A stretch of 64,000 nucleotides of DNA from Actinomycetota bacterium (GTDB lineage Bacteria > Actinomycetota > Acidimicrobiia > Acidimicrobiales > Ilumatobacteraceae), in contig JAPKZX010000023.1 in the NCBI GenBank assembly GCA_026393575.1, positions 31,528-95,527 on the forward strand, given 5' to 3'. This document shows, one piece after another, positions 1 through 8,362 of the stretch (positions are counted from its first letter, which is position 1; each line of letters starts with the position of its first letter). The notes under the pieces were generated by a model that saw only the letters and a list, made by a program, of their open reading frames with translations, searched no databases and was not told where the DNA came from. The translations under genes and the position numbers were made by a program.

Positions 1-594
1 ATTGATTTTCCATCGCAAGGCGATCGTTTCAAAGTTCTCGAAGGACAATTACAGGCCATCAATAAGTGGCGAAATGGTGAGCGTGTTACACAGAGTTCAC
101 CTGGCGTCGAACTGCGTGACGCATCGATGGTGCCAACTGCAATGGGCGCATTGCCGTTGTGGCTTGGTGGGCTCGGCCCAAAGCAAACATTGCGTATGGC
201 CGGTGCATATGCAAATGGATGGAATGCTGCGTATGCGAGCCCCGCACAGTACAAAGAGTTAAACGGCATCTTGGACGATTGGTGTGAGAAAGCGGGACGT
301 AAGCCGACAGATGTTGAACGCAGTATCAATCTTTCTTTCGGCCTCAGCAGCGAAGACATCGGCGTCGTCACTCAGCAGTTGCACGAACAGTGGGGTGCAG
401 CGTCAGAGCGCATCATTGCCGGTTCGTTACTAGGCCGCCCCGAAGATGCGATGGAACAGATTGCGCCGTTCGTTGAGGCAGGCGCTCAACTCATCAATAT
501 CGCGATTCGTCCACCATGGAATCAAGAAATCTTGGCCGAGTACATCGAGGCCGTAGTTCCGATGATGAAAAAGGAATGGGGTACGGTTCTGTAA
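1..594 (+). CDS. LLM-class F420-dependent oxidoreductase, C-terminal part
   Basis: The reading frame is open from base 1, so the N-terminus lies outside the window and about 197 residues are visible. The segment LPLWLGGLGPKQTLRMAG is typical of the C-terminal half of luciferase-like (LLM) flavin/F420 oxidoreductases, where an 'xPxWxGG' strand is followed by the helix that tracks the protein's own turnover to the next barrel strand. The tail, with a 'GRPEDAMEQIAPFVEAGAQ' helix and a VVPMM end, also fits. LLM enzymes are cytosolic TIM barrels that move hydride to or from F420 or FMN; the substrate cannot be read here. A crotonase starts 13 bases downstream and the two are probably co-transcribed. 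The family call is secure; cofactor choice is inferred. Confidence 0.85.
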   Translation: MDFPSQGDRFKVLEGQLQAINKWRNGERVTQSSPGVELRDASMVPTAMGALPLWLGGLGPKQTLRMAGAYANGWNAAYASPAQYKELNGILDDWCEKAGRKPTDVERSINLSFGLSSEDIGVVTQQLHEQWGAASERIIAGSLLGRPEDAMEQIAPFVEAGAQLINIAIRPPWNQEILAEYIEAVVPMMKKEWGTVL

Positions 595-607
595 GAACCG
601 AGGTCAC

Positions 608-1411
608 ATGGATTTTGAAACTGTTTTGTATGAGGTAGCCGACGGCGTTGCCACTATCACTTTGAACCGTCCGCAAGCAATGAACGCATGGACTCCACAA
701 TTGAGTGACGAGTTGTCTTTGGCCATGGGTGCTGCTGACGCAAACGACGATGTGCGCGCAGTGGTGCTCACTGGCGCAGGAAAAGCATTTTGTGTTGGCG
801 CTGACCTCAGTGATGGTGAAGAGGGTTTCAGGGCGGGCCAACAAAGCCGTCGCGAAGGCCCACGATGCATGCCGTACAAAGTACGAAAGCCCGTCATTGC
901 GGCCATTAACGGGCATGCGGTCGGAGTTGGCATCACATACCCAATGCTGTGCGACATCCGCATAGTTTCTGAATCAGCCAAGATTCAATACGCCATGGTT
1001 CGCCGTGGCATTTTGCCTGAATTGGGTTCACACGTTCTTCTGCCTCGCGTCATCGGATTCTCTCGTGCAGCAGATTTGTTGTTAACTGGTCGACTCATCA
1101 TGGGCACAGAAGCTGCAGAGATGGGATTAGCTTCACAAGCTCTTCCCACCGAAGAGGTGTTACCTGCTGCGATGACAATTGCTCGCGATATCGCAGAAAA
1201 TGTGGCGCCTGTGTCAGCGGCTCTTGCAAAACAACTGATGTGGAATGGACTCACTGTCGGTATCGACGAAATGATTGCAGCCGAGGGGCGATTGTTGCCT
1301 GGTCTCATCAAAGCTCCTGACTCCGGTGAAGGCGTTCGTGCGTTTTTTGAAAAGAGAACACCGAAGTGGCAGATGCGAGTTTCGACCGACGTGCCAGATC
1401 TCGGTATATGA
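608..1411 (+). CDS. Enoyl-CoA hydratase/isomerase (crotonase) family protein
   Basis: This 267-residue protein is the usual length for a crotonase. Family landmarks are TLNRPQAMNAW near residue 17, the oxyanion-hole strand AFCVGADLSDG near residue 60, AINGHAVGVGITYP near residue 100, and GILPELGS near residue 138. The second catalytic glutamate (in PELGS) is present. The first, normally in a GGGxELA context, is replaced by ITYP, so it may act as an isomerase or on an atypical acyl-CoA rather than as a standard hydratase. The ATG at 608 follows a weak GAGG purine stretch. The stop overlaps the next gene by ATGA. Acyl-CoA enzymes are common throughout the window, which fits a role in fatty-acid or related acyl-CoA breakdown in the cytosol. 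Confidence 0.88.
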   Translation: MDFETVLYEVADGVATITLNRPQAMNAWTPQLSDELSLAMGAADANDDVRAVVLTGAGKAFCVGADLSDGEEGFRAGQQSRREGPRCMPYKVRKPVIAAINGHAVGVGITYPMLCDIRIVSESAKIQYAMVRRGILPELGSHVLLPRVIGFSRAADLLLTGRLIMGTEAAEMGLASQALPTEEVLPAAMTIARDIAENVAPVSAALAKQLMWNGLTVGIDEMIAAEGRLLPGLIKAPDSGEGVRAFFEKRTPKWQMRVSTDVPDLGI

Positions 1412-3108
1412 CCTCGTCGCGCCGTGTAACGATCCTCGCCATCCTTTGTATGGCTGTATCTCTCATTATTGCTTTGGTGACTGCGGCGCGAATCTCAGGG
1501 CCATCTATACGTCCGGACGAATGGGGTTATCTGCTGAATGGTCAGGTGCTCATTGGGCATGAAGAAGTGCGACTTCCTTTTTCATCTATGTACCCAGCAG
1601 GTTTTGGATTAATCACTGGTGCTTGGGCTTGGGTGGGTGGCTCATTGCACATTGCATATCGACTAACACTTTTTACGAACATCGCATTGATGGCCGTACT
1701 TGGTTACTTGGTATTTACGTTCACGGTGAGCACATTGAAGGCCAACCGCACGACTGGGTATCTCGTTGCGGCCCTTGTCATTGCATCGCCCGGCACCTTG
1801 GCTGGTTCGCTGTTTGCGCTACCAGAGACATTGTGCAAAGCGGTCTTCATGTTGCTCGTGGTGTTGATTGGTTCCATGGTTTCTCGACCTCGCCTGATGG
1901 TGGTTGTTCTCTTTGGTGCCGTGGCTGGGCTTGCACCGATTTTTTCGAGTCGACTCGTGGCAATCACAGTCAGTGCTGTTGTTGTGCTCATTGCGCTTGC
2001 ATGGAATGGCATTGTGAGTCGTTCAGCAGCGCTACTTGGTGCGGTATCCCTCGTGGTTGGTTATGTCATCACAAGAAGCGTGAACTCAATTGTTCGCGAT
2101 GTGTTGTATTTCGGACGGCGTTCAGGCGAGAGCCGAATCCTGAATCGTGCCTTCACAGTGCATTTATGGCCAGAAGTCATTCGTGAAGTAGCAGGCCAAA
2201 TTTGGTACGTATCTGCTGCGACTGCGTGTCTGGGTCTCGTTGGTTTGGTTGCAATGGTTCGTGCCGTGAGTAAGAAGGCGCGCGCGTACAAGCGCAGTGA
2301 TGAGCAATCGCCCGAGCGATTTGCATTCGTTTTTATTCTGATGACCTTTGCCTTCTTGATCGTGCTTGGTGCACTCCAATTGGCATTGGGCAAAAGGGCC
2401 GACCATTACATTTACGGTCGATACGTAGAGATGTGTGTTCCTGCTTTGTTCGCAGTTGCATGTGTAACGCTCGAGCGAACAAAGTTGCTCGCAGAGCGTT
2501 TGTGGCGTTGGTCAATTGTGTTTTTCGCTTTTCTGACTGCGATGTACGTCTTGTTGGTTGGTGCAGATGCCGTATGGCGCGCCATTTCGATTGATGGTCC
2601 TATGCGTACAGCCAATGTTCTGGCCATCGACGCATTGAGCCATGCGGTGCGTCGCCCTGGCCTCTTGACTATGACGCCGGTTCTGTGCGCCGTCAGCATT
2701 GCCGTTGTTTATTTGTATATGCGCAAAAAGGAGGTGGCACTCGTGGTTCTTGCCTCGCTATTGCTGGTCTCATCTGCATGGACTACTTCGTCGACTCTCA
2801 TCAACAGGTCGTCGCCTGACAGAGGTGTCGGTGTTGCTTTGCAGGGCGTGAGTCATGCAGATTCGTCTCGCATTGCCTACGACGGCCTGAAGCCTCAAGA
2901 TCGTAACTATTACACCTTGCGATATGCATCCCATCCGTCGCTCATTGTGTGGGTAGATACTCGAACCGATATTCGCATCCCAGAATCATTCGCTTGCCTC
3001 TATGGGTACGCGGATCGCAAGCCGATTGATGGGGAGTGGGAAATTGTTGGTCGCGAAATCTCCATCGAGAGGGTGTTGTGGCGTCGTGTGGGGCAGTCCT
3101 CCTGCTGA
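1408..3108 (+). CDS. Polytopic membrane protein, GT-C glycosyltransferase-like (paralog of 11250-12980)
   Basis: About 566 residues with roughly ten hydrophobic helices. After the first helix comes SIRPDEWGYLLNGQ, resembling the acidic 'DE' motif of the first extracytoplasmic loop of GT-C enzymes (PMT/ArnT/GT39 type), which use polyprenyl-phosphate sugars. A conserved loop further on (GKRADHYIYGRYVEM) and the soluble C-terminal end (KPIDGEWEIVG) are shared almost point for point with the protein at 11250-12980. A longer reading frame begins at 1366 inside the crotonase, but the ATG at 1408 gives a clean ATGA overlap and is preferred. Predicted role: transfer of a sugar from a lipid carrier to a surface polymer. 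Topology and the paralogy are visible; the enzymatic role is inferred. Confidence 0.65.
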   Translation: MTSSRRVTILAILCMAVSLIIALVTAARISGPSIRPDEWGYLLNGQVLIGHEEVRLPFSSMYPAGFGLITGAWAWVGGSLHIAYRLTLFTNIALMAVLGYLVFTFTVSTLKANRTTGYLVAALVIASPGTLAGSLFALPETLCKAVFMLLVVLIGSMVSRPRLMVVVLFGAVAGLAPIFSSRLVAITVSAVVVLIALAWNGIVSRSAALLGAVSLVVGYVITRSVNSIVRDVLYFGRRSGESRILNRAFTVHLWPEVIREVAGQIWYVSAATACLGLVGLVAMVRAVSKKARAYKRSDEQSPERFAFVFILMTFAFLIVLGALQLALGKRADHYIYGRYVEMCVPALFAVACVTLERTKLLAERLWRWSIVFFAFLTAMYVLLVGADAVWRAISIDGPMRTANVLAIDALSHAVRRPGLLTMTPVLCAVSIAVVYLYMRKKEVALVVLASLLLVSSAWTTSSTLINRSSPDRGVGVALQGVSHADSSRIAYDGLKPQDRNYYTLRYASHPSLIVWVDTRTDIRIPESFACLYGYADRKPIDGEWEIVGREISIERVLWRRVGQSSC

Positions 3109-3143
3109 TTTTTAGACACCTGCTTTGCGTCTAAGGTGTAAAT

Positions 3144-3920
3144 ATGAAAACAGCAAATGTCAATGGAATAACACTCGCGTTTGAAGATTCGGGCGGTTCT
3201 GGTCCCGTCGTCATCTTGAGTCACGGCTTCCTCATGGACCATTCCATGTTTGATGCCCAAGTTGCAGCACTCAAGAATTCGTACCGCGTGATCACCTGGG
3301 ACGAAAGAGGCTTCGGCGGAACTCGCGCAGAAGCGGACTTCACATATTGGGATTCAGCGAATGACGTTCTAGCTCTCATGGACCACTTGAATATTGCTTC
3401 TGCTGTTGTGGGTGGAATGTCGCAAGGGGGCTTCTTGTCTCTTCGTGTAGCGCTAACATCTCCTGAGCGAGTGAAGGCCCTCATCCTTATTGATACGCAA
3501 GCAGGCACAGAAGACCCAGCAACTATCGAGCCGTATAACCAACTGCACGCAGCATGGTTGGAACATGGCGCAGTTGCTGTGCAAGACATCATTGCCGGCA
3601 TCATTCTTGGCCCAGGCGAGTGGAGCGAGTGGTTCGCCAAGTGGGGCGCTATGCAGCCTGATCAATTCTCAAAGGCATTCAACTGCCTCATGCATCGTGA
3701 TGACATCACTAGTCGTCTGGGAGAAATCAAATGTCCATCCCTCATCGTGCACGGAACTGCAGATGTGGCCATCGGAATGGAAAAAGCAGAGGTGCTGCGT
3801 GACTCCATTGCGGGAACCACAACTTTGGTGGCCATCGAGGGCGGGCCACACGCCGCCAACATGACTCATGCAGAGCCCGTGAACGCAGCGATTCTCCAAT
3901 TCTTGGGGTCACTCGCATAA
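3144..3920 (+). CDS. Alpha/beta hydrolase
   Basis: 258 residues, single alpha/beta-hydrolase domain. The oxyanion HG sits in VILSHGFLMD near residue 29 and the nucleophile elbow is GMSQGG (serine about residue 94). The acid is probably in HGTADVAIG, and the base histidine lies in IEGGPHAANM near the C-terminus, giving a complete Ser-Asp-His triad. Members include esterases, lactonases, haloperoxidase-like enzymes and carboxylic-ester hydrolases of catabolic pathways, and nothing visible singles one out. No signal peptide, so cytosolic. It sits just after a membrane protein and 36 bases before an acyl-CoA dehydrogenase on the same strand. The ATG at 3144 follows a short AT-rich stretch with an imperfect hairpin. 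Confidence 0.88.
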   Translation: MKTANVNGITLAFEDSGGSGPVVILSHGFLMDHSMFDAQVAALKNSYRVITWDERGFGGTRAEADFTYWDSANDVLALMDHLNIASAVVGGMSQGGFLSLRVALTSPERVKALILIDTQAGTEDPATIEPYNQLHAAWLEHGAVAVQDIIAGIILGPGEWSEWFAKWGAMQPDQFSKAFNCLMHRDDITSRLGEIKCPSLIVHGTADVAIGMEKAEVLRDSIAGTTTLVAIEGGPHAANMTHAEPVNAAILQFLGSLA

Positions 3921-3956
3921 CTGAAAGACTGTCGTTCTCAACCATCAGGGGGAACT

Positions 3957-5189
3957 ATGCCGTTGGAACTAGATTTCGGACCAGCAGCTCAGGCTTTTCG
4001 CGCCGAGCTACGTGAATGGCTCGAAGCCAATAAGCCAGCAGAACTAATTGGTGTTTCTGCAGACGCACTTGCCCGAGGAAAAATGACTCCTGCTGCGCGT
4101 GAGTGGGTGAAGAAACTCTCCGACAACAAGTACATGTGCGTGTCTTGGCCAAAGGAATACGGCGGCCGTGGTTTGAGCGGACTCGAAGTGGCCGTGATGA
4201 ATGAAGAGTTCGCTCGGGCAAACGTTCCTCGCATCACTCGCGGCATGGGTGAGTGGCTTGTGGGGCCATCCATCATTGTGTGGGGAACAGAAGAGCAGAA
4301 GAAGAGATTCCTGCCGCGCATTATCGATGGCACAGATCGTTACTGTCAGGGATTCTCCGAACCAGATGCCGGCTCTGACTTGGCCGCACTCAAAACTCGA
4401 GGCGTCATTGACGGTGAAGAAGTGGTGATCACCGGACAAAAAGTGTGGACTTCAGGTGCAACTGAAGCAAACATGATGTTCTGCTTGTGTCGCACAGATT
4501 TCAACGTGCCGAAGCACCAGGGAATTTCGTATGTTCTCTTGCCTATGTTCCATGATGACAAATCATCTAATGGGATTGAGTTGCGTCCCATTCAGCAACC
4601 TCATGGTGCTTCGCACTTCACGGAGACCTTTCTCACTGAATCTCGCGCACCTGTTGCAAACATCATTGGCGGCATGAACAACGGTTGGCGTGTCACCATG
4701 ACAACTCTTGGTAACGAGCGCGGTGGAAATGCCACTACGCAGCATGTGGAGTTCACACGTCAATTCTGGGACGGCGTGAAACTTCTCAAGGAATCTGGCA
4801 AGACCGCGGACCCCGTTGTTCGTCAGCAACTTGCGTGGGCCTTTACCCATGTGGAAATTATGCGGTTCCAAGGCTTGAAGTTGCTTTCCGAAGTTATTGC
4901 TCGCAAAGAACCGGGACCAGCTGCGTCTATCAACAAGATGTTCTGGTCAGAGTACGCCCAAAAGTTCAGCACGTTCATGGTCAACGCGCGTGGAGCAGAT
5001 TCGCTTCTCATCGAGAACGACAAAGACGGCAAGTACGAAGTTGATCGCTGGATTGGTTCAATGTTCCAACATCGATCATCGACAATCTGGGGTGGTACAG
5101 CCCAAGTGCAACGCAACATTGTGGGAGAACGGGTACTCGGGCTCCCGAAGGAGCCCGACCCGAACAAGCCTCGCCCACAAGTGGACTAA
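3957..5189 (+). CDS. Acyl-CoA dehydrogenase family protein
   Basis: 410 residues with the three-part ACAD fold: N-terminal helices, a central beta domain and a C-terminal helical domain. FAD-binding landmarks are CQGFSEPDAGSDLAAL near residue 128 and the following TGQKVWTSGA strand. The C-terminal SSTIWGGTAQVQRNIVGERV segment is diagnostic of the flavin-contact loop. The ATG at 3957 is preceded by a G-rich ribosome site (GGGGG). These enzymes oxidise acyl-CoA esters to 2,3-enoyl-CoA and pass electrons to ETF. The sequence resembles the broad actinobacterial group that also contains steroid side-chain and branched-chain dehydrogenases, but substrate cannot be fixed. A small hairpin follows the stop. 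Confidence 0.9.
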   Translation: MPLELDFGPAAQAFRAELREWLEANKPAELIGVSADALARGKMTPAAREWVKKLSDNKYMCVSWPKEYGGRGLSGLEVAVMNEEFARANVPRITRGMGEWLVGPSIIVWGTEEQKKRFLPRIIDGTDRYCQGFSEPDAGSDLAALKTRGVIDGEEVVITGQKVWTSGATEANMMFCLCRTDFNVPKHQGISYVLLPMFHDDKSSNGIELRPIQQPHGASHFTETFLTESRAPVANIIGGMNNGWRVTMTTLGNERGGNATTQHVEFTRQFWDGVKLLKESGKTADPVVRQQLAWAFTHVEIMRFQGLKLLSEVIARKEPGPAASINKMFWSEYAQKFSTFMVNARGADSLLIENDKDGKYEVDRWIGSMFQHRSSTIWGGTAQVQRNIVGERVLGLPKEPDPNKPRPQVD

Positions 5190-5197
5190 CGGTTGTT

Positions 5198-5214
5198 CCT
5201 CAGCATTGCTGAGG
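5198..5214. terminator. Small hairpin between convergent genes
   Basis: CCTCAGC, loop ATT, GCTGAGG: a perfect 7-bp stem lying between the stops of the acyl-CoA dehydrogenase and the VWA gene. There is no clear T-run on either side, so it would be a weak bidirectional terminator or only an RNA end-protecting hairpin. Confidence 0.4.
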
Positions 5215-5220
5215 GGATGA

Positions 5221-5892
5221 TTATTCCTGTTCTTCTGCGTCTTTGCCGGTCTCAAACGCGCTGCCGCGTTGAGTCTCTTCGTAGCGACGCTTTTTGTCAC
5301 GGATGTTCTTAATTGCAGTGGACGTGCTGCTGAATGCAAGACGTGCATTTGCACCGTCGCGCTTCCATTGCTGAGTGTCTCCTGCGTGAATACCCATGCG
5401 CTCTGCATCGTTGTATGCATCAAGACCTGCTGAAAGGTAGATGAAACTCCAGCCAGCTTCGGTGCGCTCCGCGATGAGTTGACGAATCTGCTCAAGCGTG
5501 AACTCACGACTCTGGTTCTCTTCACCGTCAGTGATCGCCACAAAGATGACGTCTTGTGGTGCAAGACCTGCTGCTACGCGAGCCTCGCCGTCTACCTTTG
5601 CGCGACCAATTGCTAATCCCGTTGCGTCGAGCAGGGGAGTGCCGCCGCGCGGTTGAAAGGTTTGACCGGTGAGATGGGTGATCTCTGCCAACGGAGCGCC
5701 CCAGACTGTGACGTCTTGGGGGTCTTGTGAGTCGAACTGGATGATGGACATGCGTGCATCGTTTCCATTGCTCCGTTGGTCATCGACAAAGGTGTTGAAC
5801 CCTCCGATGACGTCTGACGCAATTGTCGCCATTGAACCTGAACGGTCAATGAGGACCACGATGTGGGTGCTGTTTTCTATTGATGGGGCCAT
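5221..5892 (-). CDS. VWA-domain protein with intact MIDAS
   Basis: 223 residues forming one von Willebrand factor A domain. The metal-ion-dependent adhesion site is complete: DRSGS near residue 14 (DxSxS), the threonine in RGGTPLLDA near residue 85, and the aspartate in AITDGEEN near residue 118. The C-terminus is basic and acidic (KKRRYEE, then an acidic tail). The ATG at 5892 is chosen over an in-frame start 18 codons upstream because AAGGAG lies at 5898-5903. There is no signal peptide or membrane segment, so it is cytosolic. VWA proteins often partner AAA+ ATPases, and one lies in this block (8359-9783). The promoter region carries a perfect inverted repeat at 5910-5930, and the Nudix regulator lies directly upstream. 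The role is inferred from context. Confidence 0.85.
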   Translation of the reverse strand: MAPSIENSTHIVVLIDRSGSMATIASDVIGGFNTFVDDQRSNGNDARMSIIQFDSQDPQDVTVWGAPLAEITHLTGQTFQPRGGTPLLDATGLAIGRAKVDGEARVAAGLAPQDVIFVAITDGEENQSREFTLEQIRQLIAERTEAGWSFIYLSAGLDAYNDAERMGIHAGDTQQWKRDGANARLAFSSTSTAIKNIRDKKRRYEETQRGSAFETGKDAEEQE

Positions 5893-5909
5893 TGTTACTC
5901 CTTGTAAGG

Positions 5910-5930
5910 ATGTCCTCCGATTAAGGACAT
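5910..5930. promoter_or_regulatory. Inverted repeat upstream of the VWA gene, possible operator
   Basis: ATGTCCT, seven bases, AGGACAT: perfect 7-bp arms whose centre lies about 28 bases before the VWA start codon and just after the Nudix regulator gene. The position and a half-site spacing of about one helical turn suit a dimeric regulator. The adjacent NrtR-like protein is the obvious candidate, but this is inference. Confidence 0.45.
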
Positions 5931-5984
5931 ATGTACAAGATACCAAGGGGGTGGGTCGTAATTACCCTAAATGGCTGAGACGGG

Positions 5985-6734
5985 CTATCGACGTGTCTTT
6001 GTGTCTTGTGATCGGCGAAACCGAATAGGTGAGGAGAGGGTCGTGGTTCGACCAGCTTTGTACATCTGTGCGGGTCTGCCTGGCAGCGATCCGAAATCTG
6101 AAAGCTCGTCGATTGGAATTACAAGTCCGTCGACGGCGTCTACCTTGCGACGGAAGTTGGCGGGGTCGACTCTGTATTGAAGGAATGCCTCATACACGCC
6201 GCGCAATTCGCTGATTGTAAATTTCGGGTTACAGAAACTGAGAGCCACATTCGTGTCTTCAAGCAGCTGGCGTGCTGCTTTGCGAGCGTCATAGATGATG
6301 TTTGAGTGGTCGAACTCTAAAAGCCGTTTATCTCTCAGTCGCCTGTAGGGAATAAAACTGGCCTCATCTGAGTTAAACGCGGGCTTCAATTGTTCGGGGT
6401 GGGGAACAAGCGCCATGTAGGCAATGGCGATAGCACGAAAACGGTCGTCTCTGTCTGGGTCGCCGTATGCGCCTACATGGTGGAGGTCGCTTGTCTTCAG
6501 ACGAAGGCCAGTTTCTTCACCAACTTTTCGAATGGAGGTATCTGTCAGCTTTTCGTCTTCACCGACTAGCCCACCAGGGAGGGCCCATTTGCCGGCTTTA
6601 CCCTCTGGACGCTTCATCACAAGGACTTCGAGGCGATCCCCGGGTTCTACATCACGGTCAGGATTAATTGTGAAGACAACGGTGTCTACGTACACAAAAA
6701 AGTTCATTTGTTTCGTGCGTTTAAAGGTGGCCAT
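5985..6734 (-). CDS. nrtR: NrtR-like Nudix transcriptional regulator
   Basis: 249 residues in two parts: an N-terminal Nudix domain (residues about 10-150) and a C-terminal winged-helix segment (CNPKFTISELRGVYEAFLQY, then FRRKVDAVDGLV), the arrangement of NrtR. NrtR proteins sense ADP-ribose or related nucleotides and repress NAD-metabolism and related genes. The Nudix box reads GLVGEDEKLTDTSIRKVGEE: the usual RE pair is RK, so catalysis is probably weak or lost, as expected for a sensor. It is divergent from the ADP-ribosylglycohydrolase gene and upstream of the VWA gene, so it probably controls both. The first ATG is used; a second ATG nine codons in is possible. The symbol is given by family, not by proven orthology. 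Confidence 0.78.
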   Translation of the reverse strand: MATFKRTKQMNFFVYVDTVVFTINPDRDVEPGDRLEVLVMKRPEGKAGKWALPGGLVGEDEKLTDTSIRKVGEETGLRLKTSDLHHVGAYGDPDRDDRFRAIAIAYMALVPHPEQLKPAFNSDEASFIPYRRLRDKRLLEFDHSNIIYDARKAARQLLEDTNVALSFCNPKFTISELRGVYEAFLQYRVDPANFRRKVDAVDGLVIPIDELSDFGSLPGRPAQMYKAGRTTTLSSPIRFRRSQDTKTRR

Positions 6735-6793
6735 ATCGCAATTCTACTCATTTTGGTCACCTCCACCCTTATTTATCAACGAAAAAACACCCC

Positions 6794-6812
6794 TGTGTTA
6801 TATTATGTCACA
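6794..6812. promoter_or_regulatory. Possible promoter/operator of the ADP-ribosylglycohydrolase gene
   Basis: TGTG, 11 bases, CACA flanks a TATATT stretch at 6799-6804 that could serve as a -10 box. It lies between the divergent regulator and the hydrolase start. The dyad is imperfect and no good -35 sits at 17 bases, so this is tentative. Confidence 0.25.
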
Positions 6813-6862
6813 TCTACCCTAATCCCGTGTTTCGAGAAATTGAGCACAGAAAGCAGAACAAC

Positions 6863-8362
6863 ATGGCCCCACACCAAACTCACAAAGCAATAGAGGGTGA
6901 TGATCTCGATTATCACCAGTCCGGACGAGCGCTTGGCTCAATCATTGGTTCCGCAGTCGGAGACGCCACAGGCGCTCCATTTGAGTTTGGTCCTGGTGGA
7001 CAATGGCTTCGTAGGTTTCCAAAACCAGTTCTTGGTGGCATGGGTGAGATGGTGGGCGGTGGCTCTTTCGACTGGGAGCCTGGCGAATTTACGGACGACA
7101 CACAGATGGCTATGGCCCTGGCCGAGTCCCTCATCTCGAGTGGCGGCTTCGATGTTGACTCTGTTTGGGAGTTTTTCCGTGCTTGGTACAAAGAGGCAGT
7201 AGACGTTGGCATCAACACTGGTCGCGTATTGCGCCAGACACGTCACGAGGGGGCAGCAGAGGCTGCTCATCGTGCTCACGGACAAAGTGCCAGCAATGGC
7301 AGCATCATGCGCATTGCACCAGTAGGCGTGTTCGGAGTTCGTCTCGGACGTGCAGACACCATTCGTCTGGCGATTCAGCAATCTGATGTCACTCATTTCG
7401 ATCGTGCTGCTGCAACTGGAGCTGCAATCGTCGCTGAGGTGATTCGTCACTGCATCGTTACCGGCGATTTTGAGTCCGCTCTCAGTGAGGAGACTTTCGT
7501 AGCAGTGGCTCATGAACTTGGGGCCGAGGGCGAAGCACTTGTGGCTCCATATCGCCAGTTGTTGTCTTCGAACTTTGATCCATTCAGTTATGAAGGACAT
7601 TCCAATGGCTCAGCCTGGGTAGCAACGGCACAAGCAGTGTGGGCTATTCGTTCAACGTCTAATTTTCACGATGCGATTGTGGCCGCGATTGAACTCGGAG
7701 GCGACACCGACACTGTTGCTGCGATTGCAGGGTCCATGGCTGGTGCGTTATACGGCATTCAGGGAATTCCGGTGCGCTGGACAACTCATGTTCATGGGTA
7801 TCTCACATTGCCAAACGGAGAAAAGAAGCATTACCGCACTCAAGATTTATTGAATGTTGCACGCTGTCTTCTTGGTTTGGGAAATGCACGTATGTCTCGT
7901 CCAGACACCAAGTTTCCAGCCAAAGAAGTGCATGAGGCTGGAGTGCTGGCGGCAAGTCTCGAAGGAGCTGCCGACGTCGATACGTCGGTAGCCGTGGTGT
8001 CCTTGTGCTTGGTTGCAGATCGTTTCGTTAACCACTCTCATCGTCGTTTGGTGTTTCTTCGCGACGAGCCTCGCATATACAACCCGAACTTGCATTTTGT
8101 GGTTCGCGACGCCGTAGACGCGGTGAATGCGTTCCTGCACGAAGGTAAGAAAGTGGTGGTGCATTGCCATGGTGGACGAAGCCGCACGGCACTCGTGCTC
8201 AAGGCGTGGTACATGCAGCACGAGAACAAAACCCATGACGAGGCCCACGAGTGGCTCTCTGACACATGGCCGCACTATGAAACATGGAACGACTCTTTTT
8301 GGGATTATCTCGAAAACGAGTGGACCGCGCATTTGGCTAGCAGCCTGAAGGAGAACAAGTGA
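6863..8362 (+). CDS. ADP-ribosylglycohydrolase fused to a dual-specificity-phosphatase-like domain
   Basis: 499 residues from the ATG at 6863; an in-frame ATG at 6827 would add 12 residues unlike the family. Residues about 20-320 are an ADP-ribosylglycohydrolase (DraG/ARH fold): GSAVGDATGAPFEF, the metal ligands FTDDTQMAMAL, and the C-terminal ELGGDTDTVAAIAG. Both metal sites look complete. After a linker, residues about 370-499 carry VHCHGGRSRTALV, matching the HCxxGxxR(S/T) P-loop of cysteine phosphatases, with the nucleophile Cys at about 435. An aspartate-bearing loop could supply the acid. Predicted activities are removal of ADP-ribose from arginine or other acceptors, and phosphatase activity on an unknown target. 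The stop overlaps the AAA+ gene by GTGA, so the two are translationally coupled. Confidence 0.85.
   Translation: MAPHQTHKAIEGDDLDYHQSGRALGSIIGSAVGDATGAPFEFGPGGQWLRRFPKPVLGGMGEMVGGGSFDWEPGEFTDDTQMAMALAESLISSGGFDVDSVWEFFRAWYKEAVDVGINTGRVLRQTRHEGAAEAAHRAHGQSASNGSIMRIAPVGVFGVRLGRADTIRLAIQQSDVTHFDRAAATGAAIVAEVIRHCIVTGDFESALSEETFVAVAHELGAEGEALVAPYRQLLSSNFDPFSYEGHSNGSAWVATAQAVWAIRSTSNFHDAIVAAIELGGDTDTVAAIAGSMAGALYGIQGIPVRWTTHVHGYLTLPNGEKKHYRTQDLLNVARCLLGLGNARMSRPDTKFPAKEVHEAGVLAASLEGAADVDTSVAVVSLCLVADRFVNHSHRRLVFLRDEPRIYNPNLHFVVRDAVDAVNAFLHEGKKVVVHCHGGRSRTALVLKAWYMQHENKTHDEAHEWLSDTWPHYETWNDSFWDYLENEWTAHLASSLKENK

Noticed and set aside
604-981. Antisense open frames across the crotonase
   Set aside because: They mirror the real coding frame and show no domain or ribosome site.
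1366-1407. Upstream in-frame start of the first GT-C-like gene
   Set aside because: It would overlap the crotonase by 46 bases; the ATG at 1408 gives a normal ATGA overlap and starts near the first membrane helix.
3112-3134. TTAGAC/GTCTAA dyad before the alpha/beta hydrolase as a terminator
   Set aside because: Only six base pairs, an 11-base loop and no T-run; at most a weak regulatory hairpin.
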